In this document: positions 12,001 through 27,000 of the stretch, one piece after another
Layout: every line of letters starts with the position of its first letter
Numbering within the stretch: the first letter of the stretch is position 1
Origin: Heliocidaris tuberculata
Lineage: Eukaryota > Echinodermata > Echinoidea > Camarodonta > Echinometridae
Assembly: GCA_025618425.1 (NCBI GenBank)
Contig: CM046837.1
Location: forward strand, 26,035,793 to 26,099,792
Direction: 5' to 3'
DNA: 64,000 bases
Translations under genes and position numbers: made by a program
The notes under the pieces: generated by a model
Databases searched by the model: none
The model's input: the letters and a program-made list of their open reading frames with translations, nothing else
Told to the model about the DNA's origin: nothing

Positions 12001-15000
12001 GAAATAGCTGAAGTGTTCGGGCCGAACATTTATGTCACATGTGCGTGCAGTCCCATATACTCATTTCTGTGTGCAGTGCATGTGCCTTTCAGCAAGATTG
12101 GGTCAATTTCTTGTCATTTTGGTGATTCCTAAACTCCACAGTATACACCAATTCTTGTGTAGACATGATCAACCTTTCCCAGTTGCTTTGAGACAATTTC
12201 TTTTGCAATGTAATCGCATGACCGAACTCAACTTTATCTTTAATTTACGTAATTTATATGAACAAGGGAAATGTAAAGAAATATACAAACATGATGATGG
12301 TGACGATCATGGGTGATGGTGATTATAATAATGGCGGTAGTGATGATTGTGGTGACTACAATAATAAAAGAGGTACAGTGTTCAATGTTGGTGATGAGTG
12401 ACAGTGATGATAGTGGTATTAGAAGTGATGGTCATTCTGTGAATAGGGAAAGCGATAGTAATGGTGGTGGTGATGGTAGTACATTTTTATTGTCCAAAGA
12501 ATCTACAGTATAACTTCATTTTGCATTGATGTCTATATAAATGTATTTCAGTCTGTAGGATTAAAGTGTAATGTCATAAGCTTTTTATTTCCTGCAAATT
12601 GTTTCAGGGACATCCTAGCTGCTGCTAAGACGGGGAGTGGCAAGACATTGGCCTTTCTCATCCCTGCAGTAGAGCTTATGTACAAGCTCAAATTCATGCC
12701 AAGAAATGGTAAGTTATAAAAAAAATAAGTGTTTCTTTGAAGCAGAAATTCTATCGAATTACTTATTTTCAGAATAGCAGTGGTGTTTTAAGAAGTATGT
12801 ACATGTATATTTGTGTTTCGGACACAAATGCACGTGGGACGAAACTCATTCAGGTTTTCTAAGGCGTAATTTGCCCTAGAAGCAATGTAATGGGATAATA
12901 TTACAAATATGTATGTAAATTAGAGAGAGCTTTGTTACATGAAATTACATTTAATTAATATGCACACATTCACTATTGCATACTGTCTATACAAAAGAGA
13001 AAAAAGAAAATTATGTTGAGTCGTGAAAAGTGCAGCAACAATGATATTAAGACTTGATGAACTGGGAATGCGACTCTTATACAGCCTTTGTTGGAACACC
13101 ATTTTTGGGTGCCGATATTTACCCCCCATAATATGTCGGGATTGAAACATATTTCTTACTCCATTCTCCTTGAATGATAGTATGGTTGATAAGCAAAACT
13201 GTTTAGTTGCCTTTAGAAAGTGATTTGACTGTGCAAAATAACTGCAAGAATGGTTTTGTTCTTGCAATGATCATAATATTGCTGTGTTAGTCTGCCGTTG
13301 CAAGTTTCCTGCTCCACATCTATTACTATGGCATTGTTTACTTTTATCCCATAATCTCACCATTCTGCCCCACAGGTACAGGAATATTGATCATTTCACC
13401 AACCCGTGAGTTGTCGATGCAGACATATGGTGTCCTCAGAGAGCTCCTAGAACATCATTACCACACGTTTGGTCTGATCATGGGTGGCACTGACCGCAGC
13501 ACCGAGGCTAAGAAATTGGCCAAAGGAATCAACATCATGGTAGCCACACCAGGCAGATTGCTTGACCATATGCAGGTAAAGGTCAAGTCTTTGGACTGTC
13601 GGTTATGACTATCATAGGAATAAGCTGTCATGTACTAAAAACAAATTATGTGTAAAATACAGTATTCTTTTGAAGAAAATCTGTAGCGTTAATAGTTCCA
13701 ATTCTTAAATCAATTATCAACTATTCCTGTATGAAATGTTCTCTAGTCATTCTTAGTGCTGTAGCTTGGAACCAAAATCGGTCTCAAACTCCCCAGACTG
13801 AAGGTTTTGAGCCGAGCTAGACACAAACCAGACTAAATCTCAAATTGGGTCAACACGGTAACAGAGGTCCTCTAGAAAATGTTGTGAAAAAGCTTTCTTA
13901 TTGTAATCTGTTAATCACTCAGAAAGTGAATTTTCTATTATATTTTTGTGTATATATATGTTTGTGTATATATACATGTCTGTCCTGAATTTATTGTAAT
14001 ATGTGTTACAAAGCCCTGTAAGGAAAGGAAAGATATTTATTGGTATTAAATTATGCTCCTTAACAAGTTACCAGACCGGTCTAGAACCTGGTAAGCACTT
14101 TTAGAAGTTAACGAATCAGACCGGACTAGGATTTTGGGTTGCTAGCTACAGCACTAGTTGTGCTGTGGATCATTTTCCATCATATTGATGTTTCCACCAG
14201 GTCTGTAGAATCCATTAAAAAGAGAGACAAACCTTTTTTTTTACTTGGCTGTTTCTCGTTTCTATCACTGGTACATATTGAGGAGGAACTCTGGATGACG
14301 AGTCCTGAAAATTTCCCCTTGTAGGTAGATGATACAAGATGTCCCCTTCCACACCAGCCCTCTTCTTCAGACAATTATCTTCTTTGTTTATCATAAAACA
14401 GGGTCCAACTGTGCATGCGTTGGCTTGTCACCCCCCCCCCCCCCCCAAAAAAAAAAAATGACCAGGGTTTACCTGCAGTTCTTCTCTTGTTGGGATGAGA
14501 TGTGCTATCCCTACGAGCATATCCTCTCATGTTCTTGGGCAGTAAGAAAGGGGCTTAGGATATTTTTCATTACAATGAAAACAGAATTTAAATTTTCAGA
14601 TAATCTACTGCTACTGCTACCACTGATGCTACTTTTTCTATTTCAGTATCCCTTATTAACTGCTGCTGTCAAGACATATTTCATTTCTTTGAAGAAAAAT
14701 TCTTTCTTTCTCTTTATCTCCACTCCTAGAATACACCACAGTTCATGTACAAGAATTTACAGTGCCTGATCATAGATGAAGCTGATAGGATTCTTGAGGT
14801 TGGATTTGAAGAAGAGATGAAACAGATCATCAAGCTACTACCTAGTAAGTCATTCTTCCTGACAGCATTCTCCATAAAAGTAGTTTTACACCTGTCAGAA
14901 AATTTGATAAACTGGGAATGCAGTGCAGTGGGTAGTGTAAGAGGATCAAAGTATTGCAGCAGATTGGAATTATTCATTGTTACCTTGTTAGGTGTTTTTC

Positions 15001-18000
15001 TCTCCAAATTTTCTTGTGTACTGGTAAGAATCCCAAATCACACATTTTTTACCCACTTGCTATGGAAGATAAAGAAAGCTATGTACCTCCAGCATAGTCA
15101 CCATTTCAAATTAAAAGATTATGGATTGCTCAATGAATAAGGACTTAATACATAACTGGTGAAATAGGCAACATTGGAAATAGTAAAACTCCTGACAATC
15201 AAATTAGCAATATTTTGTTGCTGTAATGAGTGTTTGTATATTTCACTCTAAGATACCTGGGATTGTATTCTGAGCACCATTTTATCTCTAAAATTTTTTA
15301 TTTTATCTTTGTAAAAAATTGGTATTCTGAGACCACTGTTTATCTCCGATTTTATCTCATATTTTATCTCAATTTCCAACCTCTTGCTTGCCTATACATG
15401 TTGTACGCATGGTACGCGCAGCTTTAGACGCTTACGCCAATTATATTTGTGGGAAAGATGAAACAAAACTTAAAATAGGATAGGGGCTATTTATCTCTAG
15501 GATGCACGGTGAGTGCAATATTTTTGGACAAGTGTATAAAACAAAAAGATACTGAGTACTGACTATATTTCTCAAGCAGCAATTTCATATGATTATCAAA
15601 TTCTATTTCAAGATTTTTGCCAACTAATATCACACTTGCTATAATGCTTGTGATGGTCTTCTAAAACCTCGGAAAGTACCTCAGTCATTTTCAAGGAAAT
15701 CGTAGCAAAAACCGTGTTTGCGTTTTGAGGCACGCGTATTGAAAATTGTAAAAAAATCGCATTCATGCTCTCTTGTCCCAGGGACTGGCATAGAGCAATT
15801 CTATTGGCTGAGCATGATGAAAGTGAAATCTAATGACATTTCTTACTGGTAAAAGCATCATAAATGGTCGTGTCTGAGATGAGATAAAATCTCGCTGAAA
15901 ATGGTTCTCAGAATACCGATTTTGAAAGATTTAAAGGGTATTTTTTTTCACCGACTTAAAATCTCACATTTTATCTGAGATAAAATGAATCTCAGAATAC
16001 CGCCCCTGATTTTCCTTCTTCTTTTTTTTTTCAAAGAATGTAATGTAAGAAAGTTGCCAGTTTGAAGAGAGTTAGCTTATTCATTGATATCTATGACTTA
16101 ATGAATAGGTTTAATTTTAACGTGTTACAATGTTTGTTTTTCGTTATACACTTTTCTTCATGTATTTCGATCTAAGCCTCCTAATATATTTTTGTGAAAA
16201 ACATAACTAGAAGGTTGCCAATATGAAGAGGAATGCATAATCTATTAATATTCATGACTTATCCATTGAATGTGTTACAGAGAGAAGACAGACAGCCTTA
16301 TTCTCAGCTACTCAGACTCGTAAGACAGAGGACCTAGCCAGGATATCACTGAAGAAGGAACCAGTCTATGTAGGAGTGGATGATCATAAAGAATCTGCAA
16401 CAGTTGACGGACTAGAGCAGGTACAGGAATTGTTATGTTACAAGCCTAAAGCGTCTGCTATATTTGACAGATGAGAATGGATACAAGACATGTCAAATAT
16501 TACAAGCATAAATCATTAGGCTTCTGCTATGTTTAGTGGATTAGAACAGGTACAGGAATATCAATGTTGAACATAGCATTTTCTGAGGTCAGCAGATTAG
16601 AAGAGGTGTGAGAAATATCAAATATAAGCATAAATGAATATTTTTATGCCTCCGCCCACCGAAGGTGGTGCCGGAGGCATTATGTTTTCGGGTTGTCCGT
16701 CTGTCCATCCGTCCGTCCATCCGTCCGTCCGTCCCGCTTTCTTGTTGTAGTGATAACTCAAGAACCACATGAGGTATGAACTTCAAACGTGGTGCTAGTA
16801 TGTATCACCATAGGAAGACGATCTGATTAGATTTTGGGGTGCATAGGTCAAAGGTCAAGGTCACAGGCCAATTTCTGAAATTTCAGGTGTTAGGCTCGTT
16901 CTAGCGATAACTCAAGAACCATTTGAGGTATGAACTTCAAACGTAATGCTAGTATGTATCACCATAGGAAGATGATCTGATTAGATTTTGGGGTGCGTAG
17001 GTCAAAGGTCATAGAGGCCAATTTCTGAAATTTCAGGTGTTAGCCTCATTCTCGCAATAACTCCAGAACCATTTGAGGTATGAACTTCAAACTTAGTGCT
17101 AGTATGTATCACCATAGGAAGACGATCTGACAAGGTCTGATTCTGAAAATTTTCAAGAGTATGTACGTATGCGATTTCTGAAATTTTTATCTTGCAATAA
17201 CGAACCGTATGTCAAACGTATGTGAAGATCTGTAGAGGTAGTCATAGGTCATAGGTCACGAGTGCGCTTTTACGCTTATAGAGAGTGTAATTAAAAATGC
17301 AATATCACTTTATAGAATTAATATTTGAAGCCCATATTTTGAATATAGTATAACAACATGAAACCTCTAACATACAGAGCAAAATTATTTTTGGTGATTG
17401 GTACCCTTTAATGTTTTTTTACCTTTGTTATCACCATATCTCTACTATTTTGTGTTCATGACTAGGAGGAGGTAAAGTGATCAGACTTTTGGGTTATAAG
17501 GTGTAAGGTCAAATGTCAAAGAGGTCAATTAACATGTAATTAGAGGCTTTTTATTCTGGTTATCACAAGATTTCAAGAACGGTTTGAGCCATCAACTGAA
17601 TTTAGGCGGAGGCATATAAGAGACGCAGTTGCATTCATCTTGTTTTTCTTTCTTTTTAGTGAGAGGTTTCTGTCGTTGAAGGTTTCACAAAATACCCTCA
17701 ATTTTGTGTAGATGCACTTTGGTTCATGAAAATTAAGCCAGAACAAAGATTTCAGGAGCTCTTTTAAGTCTTTCTGGGACGAATTCACCCACTGCCCCTG
17801 TGTATTTTTGGGGCTGATTGGCACAAAAAGATGTACTGTTGCTTAGCGGTGCAGGACCATGGCAACTTAACAACAATACCTTTAAAATCTTACAAACTAT
17901 ACTCCTAGATTGTGTTACCAGTTTGTTGGTACACATTTACTCTGTCAACACCAATTTTTACCCTTTTCAAGCACCCGTTCAGTCAAGTGAACAGTAAACC

Positions 18001-21000
18001 AATTTGAAACATATCAGCATATTCATGTGTACTCTGTCTGGATTGACTGAAGTGTGCAAAATTATTAGATGTATAGCGTGAGATATACCACGTCAACATT
18101 TGATGATAACTGGATTACATTTCTAATTTTAGGAGATCCATGTACATTCATATATACACATGTAAAAAGTTCTAAAATATTATATTTCTGTTGTGTTATA
18201 TCTTTTGCCACCCATCTTCTAGGGCTATGTGGTGTGTCCGTCTGAGAAGCGTTTTCTACTCCTCTTCACATTCCTGAAGAAGAATCGTAACAAGAAGGTC
18301 ATGGTGTTCTTCTCTTCATGTATGTCAGTCAAATACCACAGTGAGCTTCTCAATTACATAGATCTCCCAGTCAACTCTATTCATGTGAGTCAGGCCTTGA
18401 AACCATTGATGATTTTCCCCCATCTTTAGTATGATTTTTTTTCTAGCATCATTTTATTAATGGCACCTGTTTTCTCTCTGCTTTGGAACATATAATTTCA
18501 TGTCAGTGACGATGAGTGTTTGAGATAAAATGTTAGATCAAGATGTGCTGCAATGTAGATCATTTTAGGATGATGCTCAGGAAGAATCATTTCATCATCA
18601 GTAGCAATAGGACAACAACTTTCCATTTTCAGAGTAGTGATCTTTCAATCAGATTTATACTATCGAACATGCTTTTACTGATCACCTGTTAAGAAAGACC
18701 ACCTGTATATAGTTTCCATTTAACAGTATTATCATTGAAACATGCACTAAGGGAGCCTGTCCATAAAGACTACCTGCCTGTAAAGAGCACTTTTCTTCTC
18801 CCCCTGGAGTGGCCTATATATCCAAGTTTCATTATCAATTCTACTATGTTCCTTTTTTCATACCAGGGTAAGCAGAAGCAGAGTAAACGTACCCAGACCT
18901 TCTTCAGGTTCTGTAATGCTCAGACAGGGATCCTCTTGTGTACCGACGTGGCTGCTAGAGGTCTGGACATACCTGCTGTTGATTGGATTGTCCAGTATGA
19001 CCCTTCAGATGACCCCAAGGTCAGTATGGACTTCCAGTCTGGAATTCAAACTAGACTTTTTTTTCTTTTTCCTGTTTATATAGGTTTACTGTCATTTTCA
19101 GATTATATTTTTATGCCTCCGCCCACCGAAGGTGGTGCCAGAGGCATTATGTTTTCGGGTTTTCCGTCCGTCCATCCATCTGTCCCACTTTCTTGTTCTA
19201 GCAATAACTCAAGAACCACATAAGGTATGAACTTCAAACTTGGTGCTAGTTTGTGTCACCATAGGAAGAGAATCTGATTGGATTTTGGGGTACGTAGGTC
19301 AAAGGTCAAGGTCACAGAGGCCAATTTCTGAAATTTCAGGTGTTGGCCTCGTCCTAGCGATAACTCAAGAACCATTGGAGGTATGAACTTCAAACTTAGT
19401 GCTAGTATGTATCACCATAGGAAGATGATCTGATTAGATTTTGGGGTACGTAGGTCAAAGGTCAAGGTCAGAGATGCTTATTTCTGAAATTTCAGGTGTT
19501 AGCCTCATTCTCGCGATAACTCAAGAACCATTTGAGGTATGAACTTCAAACTTGGTGCTAGTATGTATCACCATAGGAAGATGATCTGATTAGATTTTGG
19601 GGTACGTAGGTCAAAGGTCAAGGTCAGAGATGCTTATTTCTGAAATTTCAGGTGTTAGCCTCATTCTCGCGATAACTCAAGAACCATTTGAGGTATGAAC
19701 TTCAAACTTGGTGCTAGTATGTATCACCATAAGAAGAGGATCTGATTAGATTTTGGGGTATGTAGGTCAAAGGTTAAAGGTCACAGGTCAATTTCTGAAA
19801 TTTCAGGTGTTAGCCTTGTTAACGTGATATCTCAAGAACCATTTAAGGTATGAACTTCAAACTTGGTACTAGTATGTATCTCCATAATGAGACAAACTAA
19901 TAAGATTTTAGTTCACTTAGGTCAAAGGTGACAGGTCATAGAGGTCATTATACAGGTGTATGTAAAATTAATGTTTTTTTTACCTTTGTTATCGCCATAT
20001 CTCAACTATTTTGTATTCATGACTAGGAGGAGATAAAGTGATCAGTCTTTTGGGTTATAAGGTGTAAGGTCAAATGTCAGAGAGGTCAATTAACATGTAA
20101 TTAGAGGCTTTTTATTCTGGTTATCACAAGATTTCAAGAACAGTTTGAGCCATCAACTGAATTTAGGTGGAGGCATATAAGAGACGCAGTCGCATTCATC
20201 ATGTTATGTATACTTCTGAAATTGATTTCAAAGTAAGAAAGATGTTTTTATATCTTGACTAAAAGTTGATGAGATCTATTAATATTAATTTTATTGCTTA
20301 ATGCAGCACCCTTAATAGAGAGGACTGGTTTTTGTATTAGAGCTTGATATACAGATAGAACAATAGTGTTGTATTAATGGCTTTGGAATTAGATTTACCC
20401 TCTTTTAAAGTGAATTGATATATTAGCTAATTGTCTTTAATTCCCCTTTCATTTCTGATGTCTTTTTGTTGAGGTGTTTGTAACAAAGAAGTTTTGAAAA
20501 GAAAGAGAAGGGGGCTGGGAGAAACTGCTGAGCATGAAGATAAGAAAACAAGAAAACAAGAAACGTTTAATTCGCACATAGTGCAGTAAAGCACCTATTA
20601 AAAAAGCGCCTCTGCCAAAAATAACAAGTTAGGTGAAAAAAAGTAGCTGAGCCAAGGCCCCTAAGGTTAATTCCTTATCTGTGTTATAACATATAATGTA
20701 AACCACACAACACTTTTATATGTATCATTTTATTTTGCCTCTGGAGCTTTTTTTAGGCGGTTCTCCATCTCTTGTGTGAACAAGGCATAATGAATTTGAT
20801 TGATGGTCTGTGTACATGCAAACCTCATTCTAAATGACCTGTTCTTTCTCTTGCAGGAGTACATCCATAGAGTTGGGCGTACAGCTCGAGGGTTAAAGGG
20901 CAAAGGTCATGCCCTTCTGATCCTGCGACCTGAGGAGCTTGGCTTTGTGAGATACCTGAAGCATGCCAAAGTACCCCTGAATGAGTTTGACTTCAGTTGG

Positions 21001-24000
21001 AACAAGGTCTCAGATATCCAGTCACAGGTGAGATCTCATTGGATGAAGATGAAGATGGGGAGGGTGAGCGAAAGACAGAGACATACAGACAGACAGACGG
21101 ACAGAAGCAGAGAGACAGACTTGTAGAGAAAGATGAGGAGAGAGGGACATAGAGGGAGAGAGATAAAAGGAGAGGCGGGGAAAGAGACAGGGGAGAAAAA
21201 GAAATCTGTCTCTAGGGGAGGAGGGTTAAGACACGGCAAACTACAGAGAGATAAAGGCAAGGGGGCTTAAAAGATGAAAGAGGAAGGACAAGCAAATATA
21301 AAGGACTTGATTGGGATACAGAATATGAGCTTCAGACCAAAAGTTGTGTGAAAGTGACTTGGTTTAGAACAATAGAAAGTGATTTTGCAGTGAGAGGACT
21401 AAAGAAAGAGGGAGAGGTTGGGGATATCTGAATTTGAACTGAATGTCATCATTAATTAAAGCTCTAACCCCGAAGCAGAAACATTACACAACTGTTCACA
21501 TAATCCATTTTGTATTGCTTCATTCATAAAGTTTTACCTTCTTTTTTGTGTGCATGGCCGTGTATAAATTTTCTTGCAGTGAAGTCCTTCATCATTGCAT
21601 TGTTTCCGTTCACTTTGTGTCTTCCTATTCTTCTTGATTTTCTTCTTACCTCGAAATCCTATCCATTTTGCACACAGTGCTTGTGTGTCCTAATTAGGCC
21701 CCTTCCTCTAGTCCATTTCATTTCAAATTTTGTATGCATGTTCCTTGGCATGTCATGTAAATCTGACTCTTCATTTTCGAAATCACTCATGCATGACCGT
21801 CCAGGCACCATTTTGTCCGTTTGGGGCCATTTTCATGCCTTTCGTTCTCCTTGCCTATCTCCATTATCCTATCTCCATTATCCTACATCCTACAGACTAA
21901 GCCCGAGTCATATCGATTATTTTGTAAACCGGGGATCGACGGCTTTGCTCCGGTCGAACACCGGTGCACTGATAAATAGATGGACAGTAAAATCAAGGAC
22001 TGTTATTTGCTCTGGTGCGAAGGTGTATGTCCCCCAGCAGCATCGCTCACACTATGTACCGCGCTCTCGTGGCCTAGACAACTGGTCTATGATCCACTGT
22101 TCGCCATCAGCTTTTTATTTATCGGACAGACACCGCCACGGCTTTTACTTTGCTCATTTCACTAAATCATCTTTTCAATATAGTACTTGCATCTAGGAAT
22201 AACAACTTACATGATACTTAAACATCCCATTATTTATCTTTACAACGTCATGACTGGTTGCTCACTCACAACCACGTCAATATCATGTCTCTTCTGATCG
22301 TCTAATCTCATTAACTAGGCAAACATCATGCACAGAAATCATGTACAAACAGATTCAAAAGACGTTTGTTTAGGAAAAAGGCGCACTGAAATCAACACTG
22401 ATCACGTGATTTGATGTCATCAAACTTTAGCGATCATGTGATTCAAAGTTGAGAGGCGATGAGCTGCGGCTGAGATCGCGTGCATGTAAAATACATGTAC
22501 AGCACTGCAGTGCATATCGTATGCGCTGCATCTCGACTCTCTGCACTCGACGCGAGACTCCGTCCAGCGGGGGGATCGTCAAATGCCAGTCATATCCCCT
22601 CGCCTCCCAGCTAGCAGAAAACGAGCGAGCACTCGATTTCCTTGCTTGATTGATGTATTACCTGCAAAACTTACAAAAGAGAATAAAAGACCAAGTAAGA
22701 AGTGTCTTGAATACATGATAATAATTGTGTAAGACAGTAAGACTTAAAAAGCAAAGAATTTGTGTACTACTTTTCTTTGTATTATATCATTTTCATATAT
22801 TTCATCAATGCACCGGTTTCGCCAAAACAGCACCGGGGCATGATAGCCTCGATGGAGGACCGGTTTACAAATCGATCCGACTCAGGCTTACTACAGGCTT
22901 CTAACAAATTGCTCTAGATAGTCCAAGAGTTGCTCTTTACATTACAATAAAAATATTAATACAAAAATTCCATCTTCATACTATGAATTTAAGTCCGAAA
23001 TCGGCCATATTGAAAAACACAAAATTTCTTGAAATATTCACTCCTGAATGTGAAAAATTCCTATATTAACTTTCTCATATCAATTTATTTTTGTTTCAAA
23101 ATTTTACTGTATCTTGGCCTTATCATTGCACATATCCCTGCCAAATTCATGCATCCATAATGATATAAATAGCGCCCTATATATTTTTTTAAATGGCTGT
23201 CTTCTTGTGGCCGTATCTCCGTCATGCCTGGATAAACTTGTACCCTTTTTTGGATTTAGATACTTCAAGATAGACCCTTTTCAGCCAAATTTTAAAAAAA
23301 AAAACCTTATCACTGACCGACTTTGTGAAAATTGCTCTTCAAAATCACGATATTTACGGGATTGCCGAAATAATTTCAACTTGCTTTAAAGGGTCTCTGA
23401 GGCCAAAAAAAATAATTTGTATACAGTTAGAATGTATAAAATTAACCCCAAATAACGTTACCCGGCATTCTACAGGTTAGCGGTTAAGGAGTTTGAAGAA
23501 AATAAAGGACAGCGTGAACGATCGACGCGCAGAACTCAACTCAAGTTGAGTTCCGCGCAAGCAGTTTTCTATGCGTGTGCGTTTTTTTATGCGTGCACGT
23601 TCGGCGAACACCAAGACGCGATAGTAGAATTATCGCGATCACATTATCGCTTTGTCGTCTGCTATGTGCAGCGCCGGGGCTGACAAACACTCGAAATTGA
23701 TTTGACGCGTAACTTGTGGATAATCTACAACCCAAATAAAACAACAAATGAATGAAATCATACAACGGAGAATGTTTTCAAAGAATCAAAAATTGATTTT
23801 GGGTGTAACTTACGGGGATTCTATACCCCAAATAAAACAACAAATGAATGAAGTATACAACGCATAATGTTTATATCGAATAGAAAATTGGTTCGGCGCA
23901 TGAATACAAAGAATCTACAGAGCAAATGAAACAACAAATAAATTAGAAATAAGACGCAAAATACTTATATCGAATCAAAAATTGATTTGGCGCTTAATGT

Positions 24001-27000
24001 AGGGATAATATACAACACAAATAAAATATGAAATAAATGAAGTATACAACGCAAAATGTTGTTATCGAAATGAAAATTATAAGTTGGCGCGTAATTTATG
24101 GAGAATCTACAATCCAAATAAATCAACAAATGAATCAAGTATTCAACACAAAACGTTTATGTCGAATATAAAATTGGTTTGGCCCATAAATTACAAAGAA
24201 TCTACTGAACAAATGAAACAACAAATGAATTAGAAATAAGACGCAAAATACATATATCGAATCGAAAATTGATTTGGCGCTTACCTTAGGGATAATATAC
24301 AACCCAAATAAAATATGAAATGAATGAATTATACAACATAAAATGTTTTTTTATCGATTGAAAATTGATTTGGTGTAACAAATGGAGAATCTACAACCCA
24401 AATAAGACAACAAATGAATCAAGTATTCAACACAGAACGTTTATGTGGAATATAAAATTGGTTTGACGCATAAATTATAAAGAATCTACTGACCAGATGA
24501 AACAACAAATAAATTAGAACTAAGACGCAAAATACATATATCAAATCGAAAATTGATCTGGCGCTTAACTTAGGGATGAAAATTATAAATTGGCACATAA
24601 TTTATGAAGAATCTACAACCCAAATAAAACAACAAATGAATCAAGTATTCAACACAGAACATTTACGTTGAATATAAAATTGGTTTGGCACATAAATTAT
24701 GAAGAATCTACTGACCAGATGAGACAAAAAAATAAATTAGAACTAAGACGCAAAATACACATATCAAATCGAAAATTGATTTGGCGCTTAAATTAGGGAT
24801 AATATACAACCCAAATAAAATATGAAATGAATGAAGTATACAACGCAAAATGTTTTTTTATCGATTGGAAAGTGATTTGGCTCATAACTACCAAATAAAA
24901 GATGAAATGGATGAACTACACGACACAAAATGTTTATATGGAATAGAAAATTGGTATGGCGCATGAATTACAAAGAATCTACTGACCAAATGAAACAACA
25001 AATGAATTAGAATTAAGACGCAAAATATATTGAACATGTTGAATTGAAAATTGATTTGGCGCTTAACTTAGAGATAATATACAACCCAAATAAGATATGA
25101 AATGAATGAAGTATACAACACAAAACGTTTTCATCGAAATGAAAATTATAAGTCGGCGCGTAATTTATGGAGAATCTGCAACCCAAATAAAACAACCAAT
25201 AAATCAAGTATTCAACACAGAACGATTATGTCGAATATGAAATTGGTTTGGCGCATAAATTATAAAGAATCTATAGACCAAATGAAACAACAAATAAATT
25301 AGAAATAAGACACAAAATACATTTATCGAAACGAAAACTGATTTAGCGCTTAACTTAGGGATAATATACAACCCAAATAAAATATGAAATGAGTGAAGTA
25401 TACAACGCAAAATGTATTTTTATCGATTGAAAATTGATTTGGCGCGTAACTAATGGAGAATCTACAACCCAAATAAAACAACAAATGAATCAAGTATTCA
25501 ACACAGAACGTTTATGTGGAATATAAAATTGGTTTGACGCATAAATTATAAAGAATCTACTGACCAGATGAAACAACAAATAAATTAGAACTAAGACGCA
25601 AAATACATATATCAAATCGAAAATTGATTTGGCGCTTAACTTAGGGATAATATACTACCCAAATAAAATATGAAATGAATGAAGTATACAACGCAAAATG
25701 TTTTTTTATCGATTAGAAATTGATTTGGCGCGTAACTAATGGATGATATACAACCCAGATAAAACATCGAATGGATGAAGTATACAACGAAAAATGTTTT
25801 TATCGAACTGAAAATTCAGTTGGCGCGTAATTTATGGAGAATCTACAACCCAAACAAAACAACAGATGAATGTAGTATTCAACACAAAACGTTAAATTGA
25901 ATAGAAAATTGGTTTGGCACATAAATTACAAAGAATCTACAGACCAAATGAAACAACAAATAAATTGAACTATGTCGCAAAATTCATTTATCAAATTGAA
26001 AATTGAAAGTGAAGACGTTCCTGAATACCAATTCATTTTTGTCTCAAATTTACACTGTATCTTGGCCTTGTCATTGCACACATCTCTGCCAAATTTCATG
26101 CATTTGCAATGATGCATTATATAAACAGCGCCCTCTAAAGTTTTCAAAATGGCTATCTTCTTGTGGCCGTATCTCTATTATGCCTGGCTAAACCCGTACC
26201 CTTTTTTGGATTTTGATACTTCAAGATATACCCTTTTCAGCCAAATAAAAAAATATATATAATCGCAATATTTATGGAAATGCCGAAATAACTTCAACTT
26301 GCTCTAAATTTGCGAACATTTAACCTACACCTTTGAAATTTTGAGGTTATGTGAATTGATGTATTTGACAACTGTCAGCCAAATTTGGTAAAAAAAGCTG
26401 ACGTCATCGCAAAGTTATGATTGTGAAAAACCTAAATTTACCTGCATTACATGATATTGAATAATATGCTTATTTTAAATGGCAGTCAGCTCAAAAAGAC
26501 CGCAATGAAATTCCCTTCTTATGGATACCAAACACGGTATATGGTCTCACAGAAAATTTTCAGTAAATTGCGATTTAATTCGGGTCATAATACAGATCCT
26601 GCACTATTATTTTCCGCCCATGCATTGCATGTATTGTCTATGGGGCATATTGCTAGACAGCTTTTGGCCCCCTGCACGATCTTTTTTTTTTTTTTTTGCA
26701 GGCACATTCTGGGTGGCCAAATGCAGGTCATCTCGATGCTGGATTTCGAAAATCAGCCAAGTATGACATTGTAGATGCCATTTTGTATTGGAAATCTATT
26801 ATACATAACATGCTTGGATAGGAATGTCATGCGAAAATGAGAGTGGTCTAATAATTACCGCTATGAAATGCTCTTTCCAATGATACCAAATACGGCACAT
26901 AAAGACACAGAGAGTGTCAAGTTAATAGCAATTGCATTCATTTCAGAACTTGCCATTTGCGAACGTTTCATTCAATATAATTATAAGCAAAGTGAATATG

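Noticed and set aside
16648..19223. Possible exon containing [15 protein letters not shown]
   Set aside because: This peptide comes from the head hairpin of the family A repeat and recurs in each copy, so it is not part of DDX18.
21510..22196. Long open frame (228 codons) on the + strand
   Set aside because: No recognisable domain, unusual composition, and it runs across the left end of the hAT-like element at 21898, so it mixes unrelated DNA.
23700..26010. Regularly spaced repeats resembling a CRISPR array
   Set aside because: The whole ~96-bp unit repeats with no constant-repeat/unique-spacer division, the context is a eukaryotic intron, and there are no cas genes.
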